A stretch of 7,761 nt of DNA from Solirubrobacterales bacterium (GTDB lineage: Bacteria > Actinomycetota > Thermoleophilia > Solirubrobacterales > Solirubrobacteraceae). The notes beneath the pieces are model-generated. The model did not search any database. It had not been told where the DNA came from and was given only the letters and a program-made list of their open reading frames with translations. The position numbers and the translations under genes are program-made. Positions 1 to 5,458 of the stretch are shown in pieces; position 1 is the first letter of the stretch, and each line of letters starts with the position of its first letter. The stretch is from positions 1-7,761 of the forward strand of contig JAOPZQ010000664.1 in NCBI GenBank assembly GCA_025964075.1, read 5' to 3'.

Positions 1-7
1 GGCGGCC

Positions 8-23
8 CGCGTAGGGCTACGCG
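8..23 (-). terminator. Stem-loop at the ferritin stop codon, possible terminator
   Basis: Positions 8-14 and 17-23 form a perfect 7-bp inverted repeat around a 2-base centre, so a real hairpin would open at least one central pair. It includes the ferritin TAG stop at 17-19. The stem is partly GC-rich, but no run of U follows it in the minus-strand transcript, so it is not a classical intrinsic terminator. It may be a 3'-end stabilising hairpin or chance. The window ends 7 bases beyond it, so the wider structure cannot be judged. Confidence 0.3.
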
Positions 24-550
24 CCCCCGCCGGCGACCGGGGGCGCGGTCGGGTCCGGCCCCGCGACGGCGGGCTGCTCGCGAGCCAGGTACTCCTCGAG
101 GCGCTCCGGGTCGGCGTTCGAGCGCTCGGCGACCTTCAGCAGCGACGACATCGTCGCCACCTCCTCGACCTGCTCCTTGAGGAACCAGCCCATGAAGTTC
201 TCCGAGAGGAAGTCGCCGTGCTCGCGGGCGACCCCGGCCAGCGCGGCGATCTGGTCGCTCACGCGGCGCTCCTGGTCGAGCGCCAGGGCGATCGGCGCGA
301 CGACGTCCGCGAACCGCGTCTCGGGGGGGCCGACCCCGGGGATCGTCGGCATCTCGTCGGCGTCGAGGAGGTACCGGACCATCATCAGGGCGTGGTCGCG
401 CTCCTCCATCGCCTGGCGGTAGAAGAAGGCGGCGAGGCGCGGGAGCGTCTCCGCGTCGTAGTAGACGGCGTTGGCCACGTACTGCTGCGACGCGGCGAAC
501 TCGTACGCGATCTGCTCGTTCAGGCGCTCCACAAATTGGGCGGCGGGCAT
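17..550 (-). CDS. Non-haem ferritin (bacterial FtnA-type iron storage protein)
   Basis: A 177-residue ferritin that oxidises Fe(II) and stores it as a ferric mineral inside a cytosolic shell, by family normally 24 subunits. The ferroxidase ligands are all visible and fall at the same numbers as in E. coli FtnA: E17, E50 and H53 (site A), E94 and E130 (site B), and E49, E126 and E129 (third site), with Y24 and Q127 also kept. No haem-ligand methionine in the bacterioferritin position is evident, so this is ferritin rather than bacterioferritin. The four-helix domain ends near residue 157. About 20 residues of Pro/Ala/Gly-rich tail follow, probably disordered. The ATG at 550 puts E17 in its standard position, which supports this start. 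No Shine-Dalgarno is seen upstream; a TAACAT hexamer 8 bases before the ATG suggests a leaderless mRNA. It is divergent from the UDP-xylose synthase gene, with no obvious functional tie. I see no DtxR/IdeR-like iron box. Confidence 0.93.
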   Translation of the reverse strand: MPAAQFVERLNEQIAYEFAASQQYVANAVYYDAETLPRLAAFFYRQAMEERDHALMMVRYLLDADEMPTIPGVGPPETRFADVVAPIALALDQERRVSDQIAALAGVAREHGDFLSENFMGWFLKEQVEEVATMSSLLKVAERSNADPERLEEYLAREQPAVAGPDPTAPPVAGGGA

Positions 551-558
551 GTCCGGTG

Positions 559-564
559 ATGTTA
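559..564 (-). promoter_or_regulatory. Putative -10 element of the ferritin gene (leaderless)
   Basis: Read on the minus strand this is TAACAT, matching the TANNNT pattern and 4 of 6 bases of TATAAT. It ends 8 bases before the ATG, so transcription would begin at or next to the start codon. No convincing -35 element is visible. The absence of a Shine-Dalgarno sequence is consistent with leaderless translation, common in actinomycetotes. Confidence 0.4.
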
Positions 565-592
565 CGCGCCCGGCTTCCGGCCCGGCCCCCGG

Positions 593-598
593 GTATGC
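593..598 (+). promoter_or_regulatory. Putative -10 element of the UDP-xylose synthase gene
   Basis: TATGCT lies 11 bases before the ATG at 610 and would give a leader of only about 5 bases. No Shine-Dalgarno or clear -35 element is present. The permease gene at 4685 has a near-identical arrangement (TACGCT, 12 bases before ATG), which strengthens both calls. It also argues that the in-frame upstream starts at 556, 559 and 595 are not used. Confidence 0.4.
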
Positions 599-609
599 TC
601 CCGGGCGCC

Positions 610-1557
610 ATGGCTACCTGCCTGATAACCGGTGGGGCCGGCTTCCTGGGGTCGCATCTCTGCGACGAGCTGCTGCGTCGCGGGAATCGCGTCCTCTGCG
701 TCGACAACCTGGAAACCGGCTCGCTGGCCAACATCGAGCACATCCGGGTCCCGGAGTTCGTCCATTACAACGTGGACATCACGGATCCGTACCACGTCGA
801 GGAGCCGGTGGACTTCGTCTACCACCTGGCGTCGCCGGCGTCGCCGATCGACTACCTGCGCCTGCCGCTGCACACGCTGAAGGTCGGTTCCTACGGGACG
901 CACCACACGCTCGGCCTCGCGAAGCTGAAGCGCGCGCGATTCCTCCTCGCCTCGACCTCGGAGGTCTACGGCGACCCGGAGGTCCACCCGCAGCCGGAGA
1001 GCTACTGGGGGAACGTCAACCCGATCGGCCCGCGCGGCGTCTATGACGAGGCGAAGCGCTATGCCGAGGCGCTGACGATGGCCTACCACCGTCAGCAGGG
1101 CGTCGACACCGCCATCGTCCGGATCTTCAACACCTTCGGTCCCCGAATGAGGCCGAACGACGGCCGCGCGATCCCGACGTTCCTGCGCCAGGCGCTGCAG
1201 GACCGTCCGCTGACCGTGTTCGGGGACGGCTCGCAGACGCGGTCGTTCTGCTTCGTCGAGGACGAGATCCGCGGCCTGATCGGGCTCGCGGAGTCGGGCC
1301 ATCACCTGCCGGTGAACATCGGCAACCCCGAGGAGTACACGCTGCTCGAGCTCGCGCAGACGGTGATCGAGGTCACCTCCTCGCGGTCGGAGATCGTGCA
1401 CGAGGCGCTGCCCGTCGACGATCCCCAGGTGCGCCAGCCCGACATCACGCTGGCGCGGCAGATCCTCAGCTGGGAGCCCACCGTGGGGCTACGGGAGGGG
1501 CTGCAGCGTACGATCGAGGCCGCGGGACCGGAGGCGCTGATCGGCTCGCTGAGGTAG
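610..1557 (+). CDS. uxs: UDP-glucuronate decarboxylase (UDP-xylose synthase)
   Basis: A 315-residue extended short-chain dehydrogenase/reductase that converts UDP-glucuronate to UDP-xylose and CO2 through an NAD+-bound 4-keto intermediate in the cytosol. Visible signatures are the Rossmann motif TGGAGFLGSHL (7-17), the NAD ribose-binding Asp32 after strand beta-2, STSEVYG (115-121) with the catalytic Ser/Thr and Glu118, and the YDEAK catalytic pair Tyr145/Lys149. The segment YWGNVNPIGPRGVYDEAKR (132-150) and GPRMRPNDGR (177-186) are typical of UXS rather than of epimerases or dTDP-glucose dehydratases. The frame runs upstream to a GTG at 556, but those 18 residues precede the first Rossmann strand. 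The ATG at 610 gives a normal N-terminus and is preferred. The product probably supplies UDP-xylose for the glycan made by the phosphoglycosyltransferase and transporter genes downstream. The protein ends in IGSLR, discussed in the findings. Confidence 0.92.
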   Translation: MATCLITGGAGFLGSHLCDELLRRGNRVLCVDNLETGSLANIEHIRVPEFVHYNVDITDPYHVEEPVDFVYHLASPASPIDYLRLPLHTLKVGSYGTHHTLGLAKLKRARFLLASTSEVYGDPEVHPQPESYWGNVNPIGPRGVYDEAKRYAEALTMAYHRQQGVDTAIVRIFNTFGPRMRPNDGRAIPTFLRQALQDRPLTVFGDGSQTRSFCFVEDEIRGLIGLAESGHHLPVNIGNPEEYTLLELAQTVIEVTSSRSEIVHEALPVDDPQVRQPDITLARQILSWEPTVGLREGLQRTIEAAGPEALIGSLR

Positions 1558-1571
1558 GCGACCGCCTGACA

Positions 1572-1587
1572 TGCGGAAAGTGCGGAA
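1572..1587. repeat. Two 7-bp direct repeats, 9-bp period
   Basis: TGCGGAA occurs at 1572-1578 and again at 1581-1587, separated by two bases, in the 78-base gap between the decarboxylase and phosphoglycosyltransferase genes. The spacing is close to one helical turn, so it could be a small regulator site. It could equally be chance. Confidence 0.25.
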
Positions 1588-1610
1588 CTTGGACGCCTCG
1601 GCCCCGTTTG

Positions 1611-1637
1611 ATCAGGCAGTGGACAGGACGGCCTGAT
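1611..1637 (+). promoter_or_regulatory. Inverted repeat overlapping the phosphoglycosyltransferase start codon
   Basis: ATCAGGC at 1611-1617 is perfectly complementary to GCCTGAT at 1631-1637. The 13-base loop holds the AGGA ribosome binding site, and the 3' arm contains the first two bases of the ATG at 1636. In RNA this would put the start codon in a stem and leave the binding site in the loop. A 7-bp match in so short a region could arise by chance. Confidence 0.3.
1625..1628 (+). promoter_or_regulatory. Shine-Dalgarno of the phosphoglycosyltransferase gene
   Basis: AGGA lies 7 bases before the ATG at 1636, a normal spacing. It supports that start in a gene with no obvious TANNNT element immediately upstream. 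Confidence 0.5.
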
Positions 1638-3165
1638 GGCGCTCGGCGAGATCGAGGAGCAGGCGGCGCGGGAGACGGCGGAGCTCGATCCCACGGTTCC
1701 CGACCTGACGCGCGTCGCGCGGGACGTGCGCGCGAAGCGCCCGGCGGCCCTGTCGTTCATCCTCCGCTGGTCGACGGTCCGCAAGCTGGGACGGGCCGCT
1801 TCGCTCCTCGCGATCGACCTCATGGGCCTGTGGCTCGCGATCTTCACGGCTCTGTGCACCAAGGAGCTCGTGCGGACCGGCCACGCGTTCGCCGACGTGC
1901 AGTGGCGCACCGCCCGGGGCGACGTGAAGTTCGCGTTCCTCCTGACGGTCCTGCTCTTCGTCCGCTACGACCTCTACGCCGAGCGCTCGCGGCGGCCGGG
2001 CCTGAACCGGATCGTCGCCGCCCTGTTCCAGATGACGATCGTCGCCCTGATCTTCCTGCTGGCCAGCGGCTACAAGTTCTCGAGCTACTTCCTGTTCTAC
2101 GGCTCGTTCTTCTTCGCCGTCGTCTACATCGGCACGTTCCGCTACGTGCACACGTGGCTGACCGGGTTCGTCCTCGACCGCGCGGGCTACCGCCGGCGCG
2201 CGCTGCTCGTGGGCCGCGGCGCCCACATCGAGGAGGTCGCGCACGCGCTCTCCGACAGCGCCCACTCGCCGGTCGAGGTCGTCGGCTTCATCTCGCTGAC
2301 GCCGCGGCCCGACAACGGGCTGCGCTCCCTGGGCCAGATCGAGGACCTGCCGGACGTGCTCGCGCGGACCCAGGTGCAGGAGGTGATCATCGCCGACCCG
2401 GACTTCCCGCAGGAGCGCGCGGTCGACCTCGTCGACGTCTGCCACCAGCGTGGCGTCACGGTGCACATCGCGCCCTCGACGATGGAGATCCTCATCCAGC
2501 GGGCCGAGTTCGCTCCCGGGCAGTCCGTGCCCCTGTTCACGCTGCGCCCGCCGGTCTTCGAGGGCATGGACTTCGTCCTCAAGCGCACGTTCGACCTCGT
2601 CGTCTCGATCGCGCTCCTCGTCCTCCTGAGCCCGCTGCTCCTCCTGATGGCCATCGCCGTGGCGATCTCCTCGCGCGGCCCCGTCTTCTACGGCTCGATC
2701 CGGCCCGGCATGGGCGGCACGCCTTTCTCCTGCTGGAAGTTCCGCACGATGCGCTCCGACGCCGACCAGCTGCAGGCCGACCTCGAGTCGGAGAACGAGG
2801 CCTCGGGCGCCCTGTTCAAGATCCGCAAGGATCCGCGCCTCACGCGCGTCGGCCGGGTCCTGCGCCGGTTCTCGCTCGACGAGCTGCCGCAGCTGTGGAA
2901 CGTCGTCCGCGGCGAGATGTCGCTCGTCGGGCCGCGCCCGCTGCCGCTGCGCGACTTCGAGCGCCTCGAGGACTGGCACAAGAAGCGCTACCTCGTGCTG
3001 CCCGGCATCACCGGCCTGTGGCAGGTCTCCGGCCGCTCGGACCTCGACTTCGACGACCTCGTGCGCCTCGACTTCCTCTACCTCGAGCGCTGGTCGGTCT
3101 TCCTCGACATGGTCATCCTGCTGAAGACCGTGCCCGCCGTGCTGAGCAAGCGCGGGGCGTTCTAG
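1636..3165 (+). CDS. Polyprenyl-phosphate glycosylphosphotransferase (WbaP/WsaP type)
   Basis: A 509-residue membrane enzyme that transfers a sugar-1-phosphate from a nucleotide sugar to undecaprenyl phosphate, the first step of lipid-linked glycan synthesis. A charged cytosolic segment of about 50 residues leads into hydrophobic segments near 53-75, 95-110, 126-143 and 148-170. A soluble CoA-binding/Rossmann-like middle domain (about 185-300) follows, then the C-terminal bacterial sugar transferase domain (about 313-509). That domain starts with KRTFDL and the re-entrant membrane helix (320-345). It carries KFRTM (368-372), the catalytic Asp415-Glu416 dyad in SLDELPQLWNV, GPRP (432-435), PGITG (456-460) and WQVSGR (462-467). 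Length and order match full-length WbaP-like enzymes. The sugar used (glucose, galactose or other) cannot be read from the sequence. It lies 78 bases after the UDP-xylose synthase gene on the same strand and ends 6 bases from the convergent DUF2182 gene. With Wzm/Wzt downstream it probably initiates an exported surface polysaccharide. Confidence 0.92.
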   Translation: MALGEIEEQAARETAELDPTVPDLTRVARDVRAKRPAALSFILRWSTVRKLGRAASLLAIDLMGLWLAIFTALCTKELVRTGHAFADVQWRTARGDVKFAFLLTVLLFVRYDLYAERSRRPGLNRIVAALFQMTIVALIFLLASGYKFSSYFLFYGSFFFAVVYIGTFRYVHTWLTGFVLDRAGYRRRALLVGRGAHIEEVAHALSDSAHSPVEVVGFISLTPRPDNGLRSLGQIEDLPDVLARTQVQEVIIADPDFPQERAVDLVDVCHQRGVTVHIAPSTMEILIQRAEFAPGQSVPLFTLRPPVFEGMDFVLKRTFDLVVSIALLVLLSPLLLLMAIAVAISSRGPVFYGSIRPGMGGTPFSCWKFRTMRSDADQLQADLESENEASGALFKIRKDPRLTRVGRVLRRFSLDELPQLWNVVRGEMSLVGPRPLPLRDFERLEDWHKKRYLVLPGITGLWQVSGRSDLDFDDLVRLDFLYLERWSVFLDMVILLKTVPAVLSKRGAF

Positions 3166-3171
3166 CCGGAC

Positions 3172-4017
3172 CTACTTCATCATCGCGCCCATCATGGCCT
3201 TGTGACCGCCGGGGACCGTGAGGCCGGGGACCGAGTCCGGCGCGGCCACGAGCCACACGGCGAGCGCGAGGAGGAGCGCCGCGGCGCCCCATGTCGCGAC
3301 GCGCCGCCACGGCAGCGTCTTCTCGAGTGCGATCAGCGCCGCGACGAGGGCCGTCCAGGCGAGGCTCATCACCCCGAGCGCGAACAGCGCCGCCATCAGC
3401 GCCCAGCAGCAGCCGAGGCACCAGGCGCCGTGCCGGGCGCCCATCTCGACCGCGCCGCGCGGGCCCTCGCGCCAGGTGCCGAGGAGGAAGCCGAGCGGGC
3501 TGCGGCACTTCGTCAGGCAGACCTCCTTGAGCGGCGTCAGCTCGTAGGCGGCGGCGAGCGCGAGCACGCCACCGGCCAGCCACCGCCCGCCGCGGTGCCA
3601 GGCGAGGTCGGCGCCCAAGAGCTCGCGGCCGAGCCGGAACCCGCCGTAGGCGGCGAGCCCGGCGGCGCTCCACACGAGCAGGTACCCGCCGGCGAAGAGA
3701 AGCGGGCCGGCGAGGCCGCGGCGGCGGGTCATGCGCGAGTAGAGCGCGACCGTCGGGGCGACCGACGGGAACATCATCGCGGCCATCATCACGACCCAGA
3801 CGCCGAGGAACCATCCGAGCGCGCCCAGGTGGGTCCCGGGCCCGCCGTCCATGCCCGCCATGCGGTCGGCGGTCGACCACCAGGCGAGCCCGACCACCCC
3901 GAGCAGTACAGCGACGAGGCCGAGGCGCGTCCGAACCGCGGCGAACGCCTCGGCGAGCTGCCGGCGCTCGGGGCGCTGCGCGGGGACCGAGGCGACGCCG
4001 GCCGCGGTCATCGTCAC
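3172..4017 (-). CDS. DUF2182 multi-pass membrane protein, predicted metal-binding
   Basis: An integral membrane protein of about 281 residues in the DUF2182 family (COG5486, labelled predicted metal-binding); to my knowledge its function is not established. Numbering from the GTG at 4017, hydrophobic segments lie near 32-50, 67-85, 104-124, 143-160, 200-230 and 242-258. Family-like motifs are WVVMMAAMMFPS (four Met in the second helix, about 75-85), a PLKEVCLTKCRSP loop (C167, C171) and CLGCCW (C200, C203, C204). A Met/His/Asp segment near 53-63 and a C-terminal tail HKAMMGAMMK add possible soft-metal ligands. The GTG overlaps the DUF1326 stop as GTGA, implying translational coupling; an ATG two codons on (4011) is an alternative start. 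The frame stays open into the DUF1326 gene, but that part is out-of-frame sequence and is excluded. I infer a copper or thiol-linked membrane role; the exact activity is unknown. Confidence 0.82.
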   Translation of the reverse strand: MTMTAAGVASVPAQRPERRQLAEAFAAVRTRLGLVAVLLGVVGLAWWSTADRMAGMDGGPGTHLGALGWFLGVWVVMMAAMMFPSVAPTVALYSRMTRRRGLAGPLLFAGGYLLVWSAAGLAAYGGFRLGRELLGADLAWHRGGRWLAGGVLALAAAYELTPLKEVCLTKCRSPLGFLLGTWREGPRGAVEMGARHGAWCLGCCWALMAALFALGVMSLAWTALVAALIALEKTLPWRRVATWGAAALLLALAVWLVAAPDSVPGLTVPGGHKAMMGAMMK

Positions 4018-4616
4018 GCCGCCCAGGAGAACTGCGCGGTCGAGAAGGCCGACTTCCCCTCGAACTCGATGCCGAACGCGTTGACGTTCGCCCGGGTCGC
4101 GCGCGAGATCGTCAGCTCCGAGCCGGCCGGGTGGAAGATGCCGGTCATCCGCGCCGGCTCGCCGCTCTCGACCCCGAACGGCACCACGTCCTCGATCTCG
4201 ATGTCGACGGCGTCGCCGATGCGGATCGAGTGGCGCAGCCCGTCCTCGTGGACCTCGATCGCCGCCCGCTCGACGCCCAGGTTCTCGCCGACGAGCGGGC
4301 CCAGGGCCTCCATCGGACCGCCGAGCGCGCCGGAGAACACGGCACCGAGCTTCTCGGCCTGGTCGTCGGAGGCCGCGGCGTCGATGAACACGCCGAGGCG
4401 CCAGTTCCCGTCGGTCATCACCTTCGGCGTATCGGCGACGGCGGCGACCGTCACGCCGCTCACGTCGGTGCCCTCGACCTCGCCGTCCCTGACGTTGAAG
4501 ACGAGCGTCACCCGGCAGCGGTCGTAGTCGGCGCCGAGCGCCAGCGACGCGGTGCACGGACACACAACCTCACAGGAGCAGCTCTCGAAATAAGACCCTT
4601 CGAGCTTCCACGCCAT
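4014..4616 (-). CDS. DUF1326 domain protein with a CxCxxxCxC motif
   Basis: A 200-residue protein recognisable as DUF1326 (COG5588) by its start: a short strand, then SYFESCSCEVVCPC with Cys13, Cys15, Cys19 and Cys21, and a further Cys34. No signal peptide or membrane helix is visible, so it is probably cytosolic or peripheral to the membrane. The rest reads as beta-rich. Biochemical function is unknown to me. The clustered cysteines could bind a metal or cofactor or take part in thiol redox chemistry. The ATG at 4616 is fixed by a strong AAGGAGG 6 bases upstream. Its TGA overlaps the start of the DUF2182 gene, so the two are almost certainly co-expressed; DUF1326 and DUF2182 genes being neighbours is, to my recollection, a recurring arrangement. 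The pair runs opposite to the glycan genes on both sides. Confidence 0.85.
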   Translation of the reverse strand: MAWKLEGSYFESCSCEVVCPCTASLALGADYDRCRVTLVFNVRDGEVEGTDVSGVTVAAVADTPKVMTDGNWRLGVFIDAAASDDQAEKLGAVFSGALGGPMEALGPLVGENLGVERAAIEVHEDGLRHSIRIGDAVDIEIEDVVPFGVESGEPARMTGIFHPAGSELTISRATRANVNAFGIEFEGKSAFSTAQFSWAA

Positions 4617-4622
4617 CTCCGC

Positions 4623-4629
4623 CCTCCTT
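4623..4629 (-). promoter_or_regulatory. Strong Shine-Dalgarno of the DUF1326 gene
   Basis: Read on the minus strand this is AAGGAGG, 6 bases before the ATG at 4616. It fixes the start and contrasts with the leaderless-looking genes nearby. Confidence 0.8.
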
Positions 4630-4644
4630 CGGTGTGTGAGGTGG

Positions 4645-4650
4645 ATGGTA
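4645..4650 (-). promoter_or_regulatory. Putative -10 element of the DUF1326-DUF2182 operon
   Basis: Minus-strand TACCAT (4 of 6 bases of TATAAT) lies 28 bases upstream of the ATG. It would give a leader of about 20 bases that includes the Shine-Dalgarno site. No clear -35 element is seen. It sits back to back with the putative permease promoter at 4667-4672. Confidence 0.35.
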
Positions 4651-4666
4651 CGCCCAAGGCGCGCAG

Positions 4667-4672
4667 TACGCT
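4667..4672 (+). promoter_or_regulatory. Putative -10 element of the ABC transporter operon
   Basis: TACGCT lies 12 bases before the permease ATG at 4685 and would leave a leader of about 5 bases. There is no Shine-Dalgarno and no obvious -35 element. The arrangement copies that before the UDP-xylose synthase gene (TATGCT, 11 bases before ATG). Confidence 0.4.
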
Positions 4673-4684
4673 GCTCGCGGATCC

Positions 4685-5458
4685 ATGCTCCGCTATCGCT
4701 TCCTGTTCGAGCAGATGTTCCGTCGCGAGCTCCGGCGCAAGTACGCCGGGTCGGCGCTCGGCGTGCTGTGGTACGTCGTCAACCCGCTCGTGCTCATGGG
4801 CGCCTACACGCTGATGTTCGGGCTGCTGTTCCCGCAGAACATCCCCGACTACTCGATCTTCCTCATGATCGGGCTCATCGTGTGGACGTTCTTCCAGCAG
4901 TCGCTGATGGCGGCGGCGCCGTCGCTGCTCGACCAGTCCTCGCTCGTGCGCAAGGCACGGTTCCCGCGGGAGACGATCCCGGGCGCCGTGGTCACCGTCC
5001 AGCTCGTGACGTTCGCCGCGGTGCTCCTGCTCCTCCTGCCCGTGGCGATCGCGGTGCGGGGGAAGGTGGGCGCCTCGTTGCTCCTGCTACCGGTCCTCGT
5101 CGCGCTGCTGTTCGGCTTCGTGCTCGGGTGCTCCCTCGTCGTCTCGATCCTCCACGCCTACTTCCGCGACGTCGCGCCGGTCGTGGCCGCCGCGCTCCTC
5201 CCGTGGTTCTTCATCTCGCCGATCTTCTTCGAGCCCTCCCAGGTGCCGTTCGTCGAGCGCCATGGCTGGGTGGGGACGATGATCGAGTGGGTGAACCCGG
5301 TCGCGCCGTTCATCGAGGGCATGCGGCGCGTGGTCTACGACGGCGCCGGGCCGGGTTGGGGCCGGCTCGGCTACGCGGTGGCCGCGGCGGTCCTCGCGCT
5401 CGGCGCGGGGTGGTTCGCGTTCCGCCGGGGCGACGGCGAGCTCGCGGTGGTCGTATGA
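4685..5458 (+). CDS. wzm: ABC-2 type polysaccharide export permease (Wzm/TagG family)
   Basis: A 257-residue inner-membrane permease that, as a dimer with its ATPase, moves a lipid-linked polysaccharide across the cytoplasmic membrane. The N-terminus has the family's amphipathic interface segment and motif RELRRKYAGSALGVLW (14-29). About six hydrophobic segments follow, near 28-50, 57-78, 101-124, 128-152, 163-182 and 228-246. The RDVAPVV segment (161-167) and NPVAPFIEGMRRVVYDG (204-220) before the last helix are typical of Wzm/TagG/RfbD-like permeases. Length is normal for the family. The ATG at 4685 is the natural start, immediately before the interface helix. The stop overlaps the ATPase start as ATGA, so the two halves are translationally coupled. 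The substrate is inferred to be the glycan begun by the phosphoglycosyltransferase at 1636-3165; teichoic-acid-type export is an alternative reading. Confidence 0.92.
   Translation: MLRYRFLFEQMFRRELRRKYAGSALGVLWYVVNPLVLMGAYTLMFGLLFPQNIPDYSIFLMIGLIVWTFFQQSLMAAAPSLLDQSSLVRKARFPRETIPGAVVTVQLVTFAAVLLLLLPVAIAVRGKVGASLLLLPVLVALLFGFVLGCSLVVSILHAYFRDVAPVVAAALLPWFFISPIFFEPSQVPFVERHGWVGTMIEWVNPVAPFIEGMRRVVYDGAGPGWGRLGYAVAAAVLALGAGWFAFRRGDGELAVVV

Noticed and set aside
556..609. Upstream extension of the UDP-xylose synthase (GTG at 556, ATG at 559 and 595)
   Set aside because: The 18 extra residues are Arg/Pro-rich, lie before the first Rossmann strand and would cover the putative promoter. The ATG at 610 gives the normal N-terminus.
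551..609. Iron-regulator (DtxR/IdeR) box in front of the ferritin
   Set aside because: No 19-bp palindrome resembling the TTAGGTTAGGCTAACCTAA consensus is seen in the gap.
1612..2979. Long minus-strand open frame (455 codons) opposite the phosphoglycosyltransferase gene
   Set aside because: It is rich in Arg, Asp, Glu and His in the way expected of the antisense of a GC-rich gene, with no recognisable domain. The plus-strand gene has clear catalytic motifs throughout.
3145..3200. Possible bidirectional terminator between the convergent genes, from GGGCG and CGCCC segments on either side of the stops
   Set aside because: The arms are only 5 bp with a long loop and no T-run; in GC-rich sequence this is not meaningful.
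3202..4527. Plus-strand open frame (441 codons) opposite the DUF2182 and DUF1326 genes
   Set aside because: It spans two overlapping genes with family motifs on the other strand. Its translation is low-complexity Arg/Ala/Gly/Glu sequence without membrane segments or domains.
4018..4563. Upstream extension of the DUF2182 frame to 4563
   Set aside because: The extra 182 residues are the out-of-frame reading of the DUF1326 gene. The GTGA overlap and the position of the first membrane helix support a start at 4017 or 4011.
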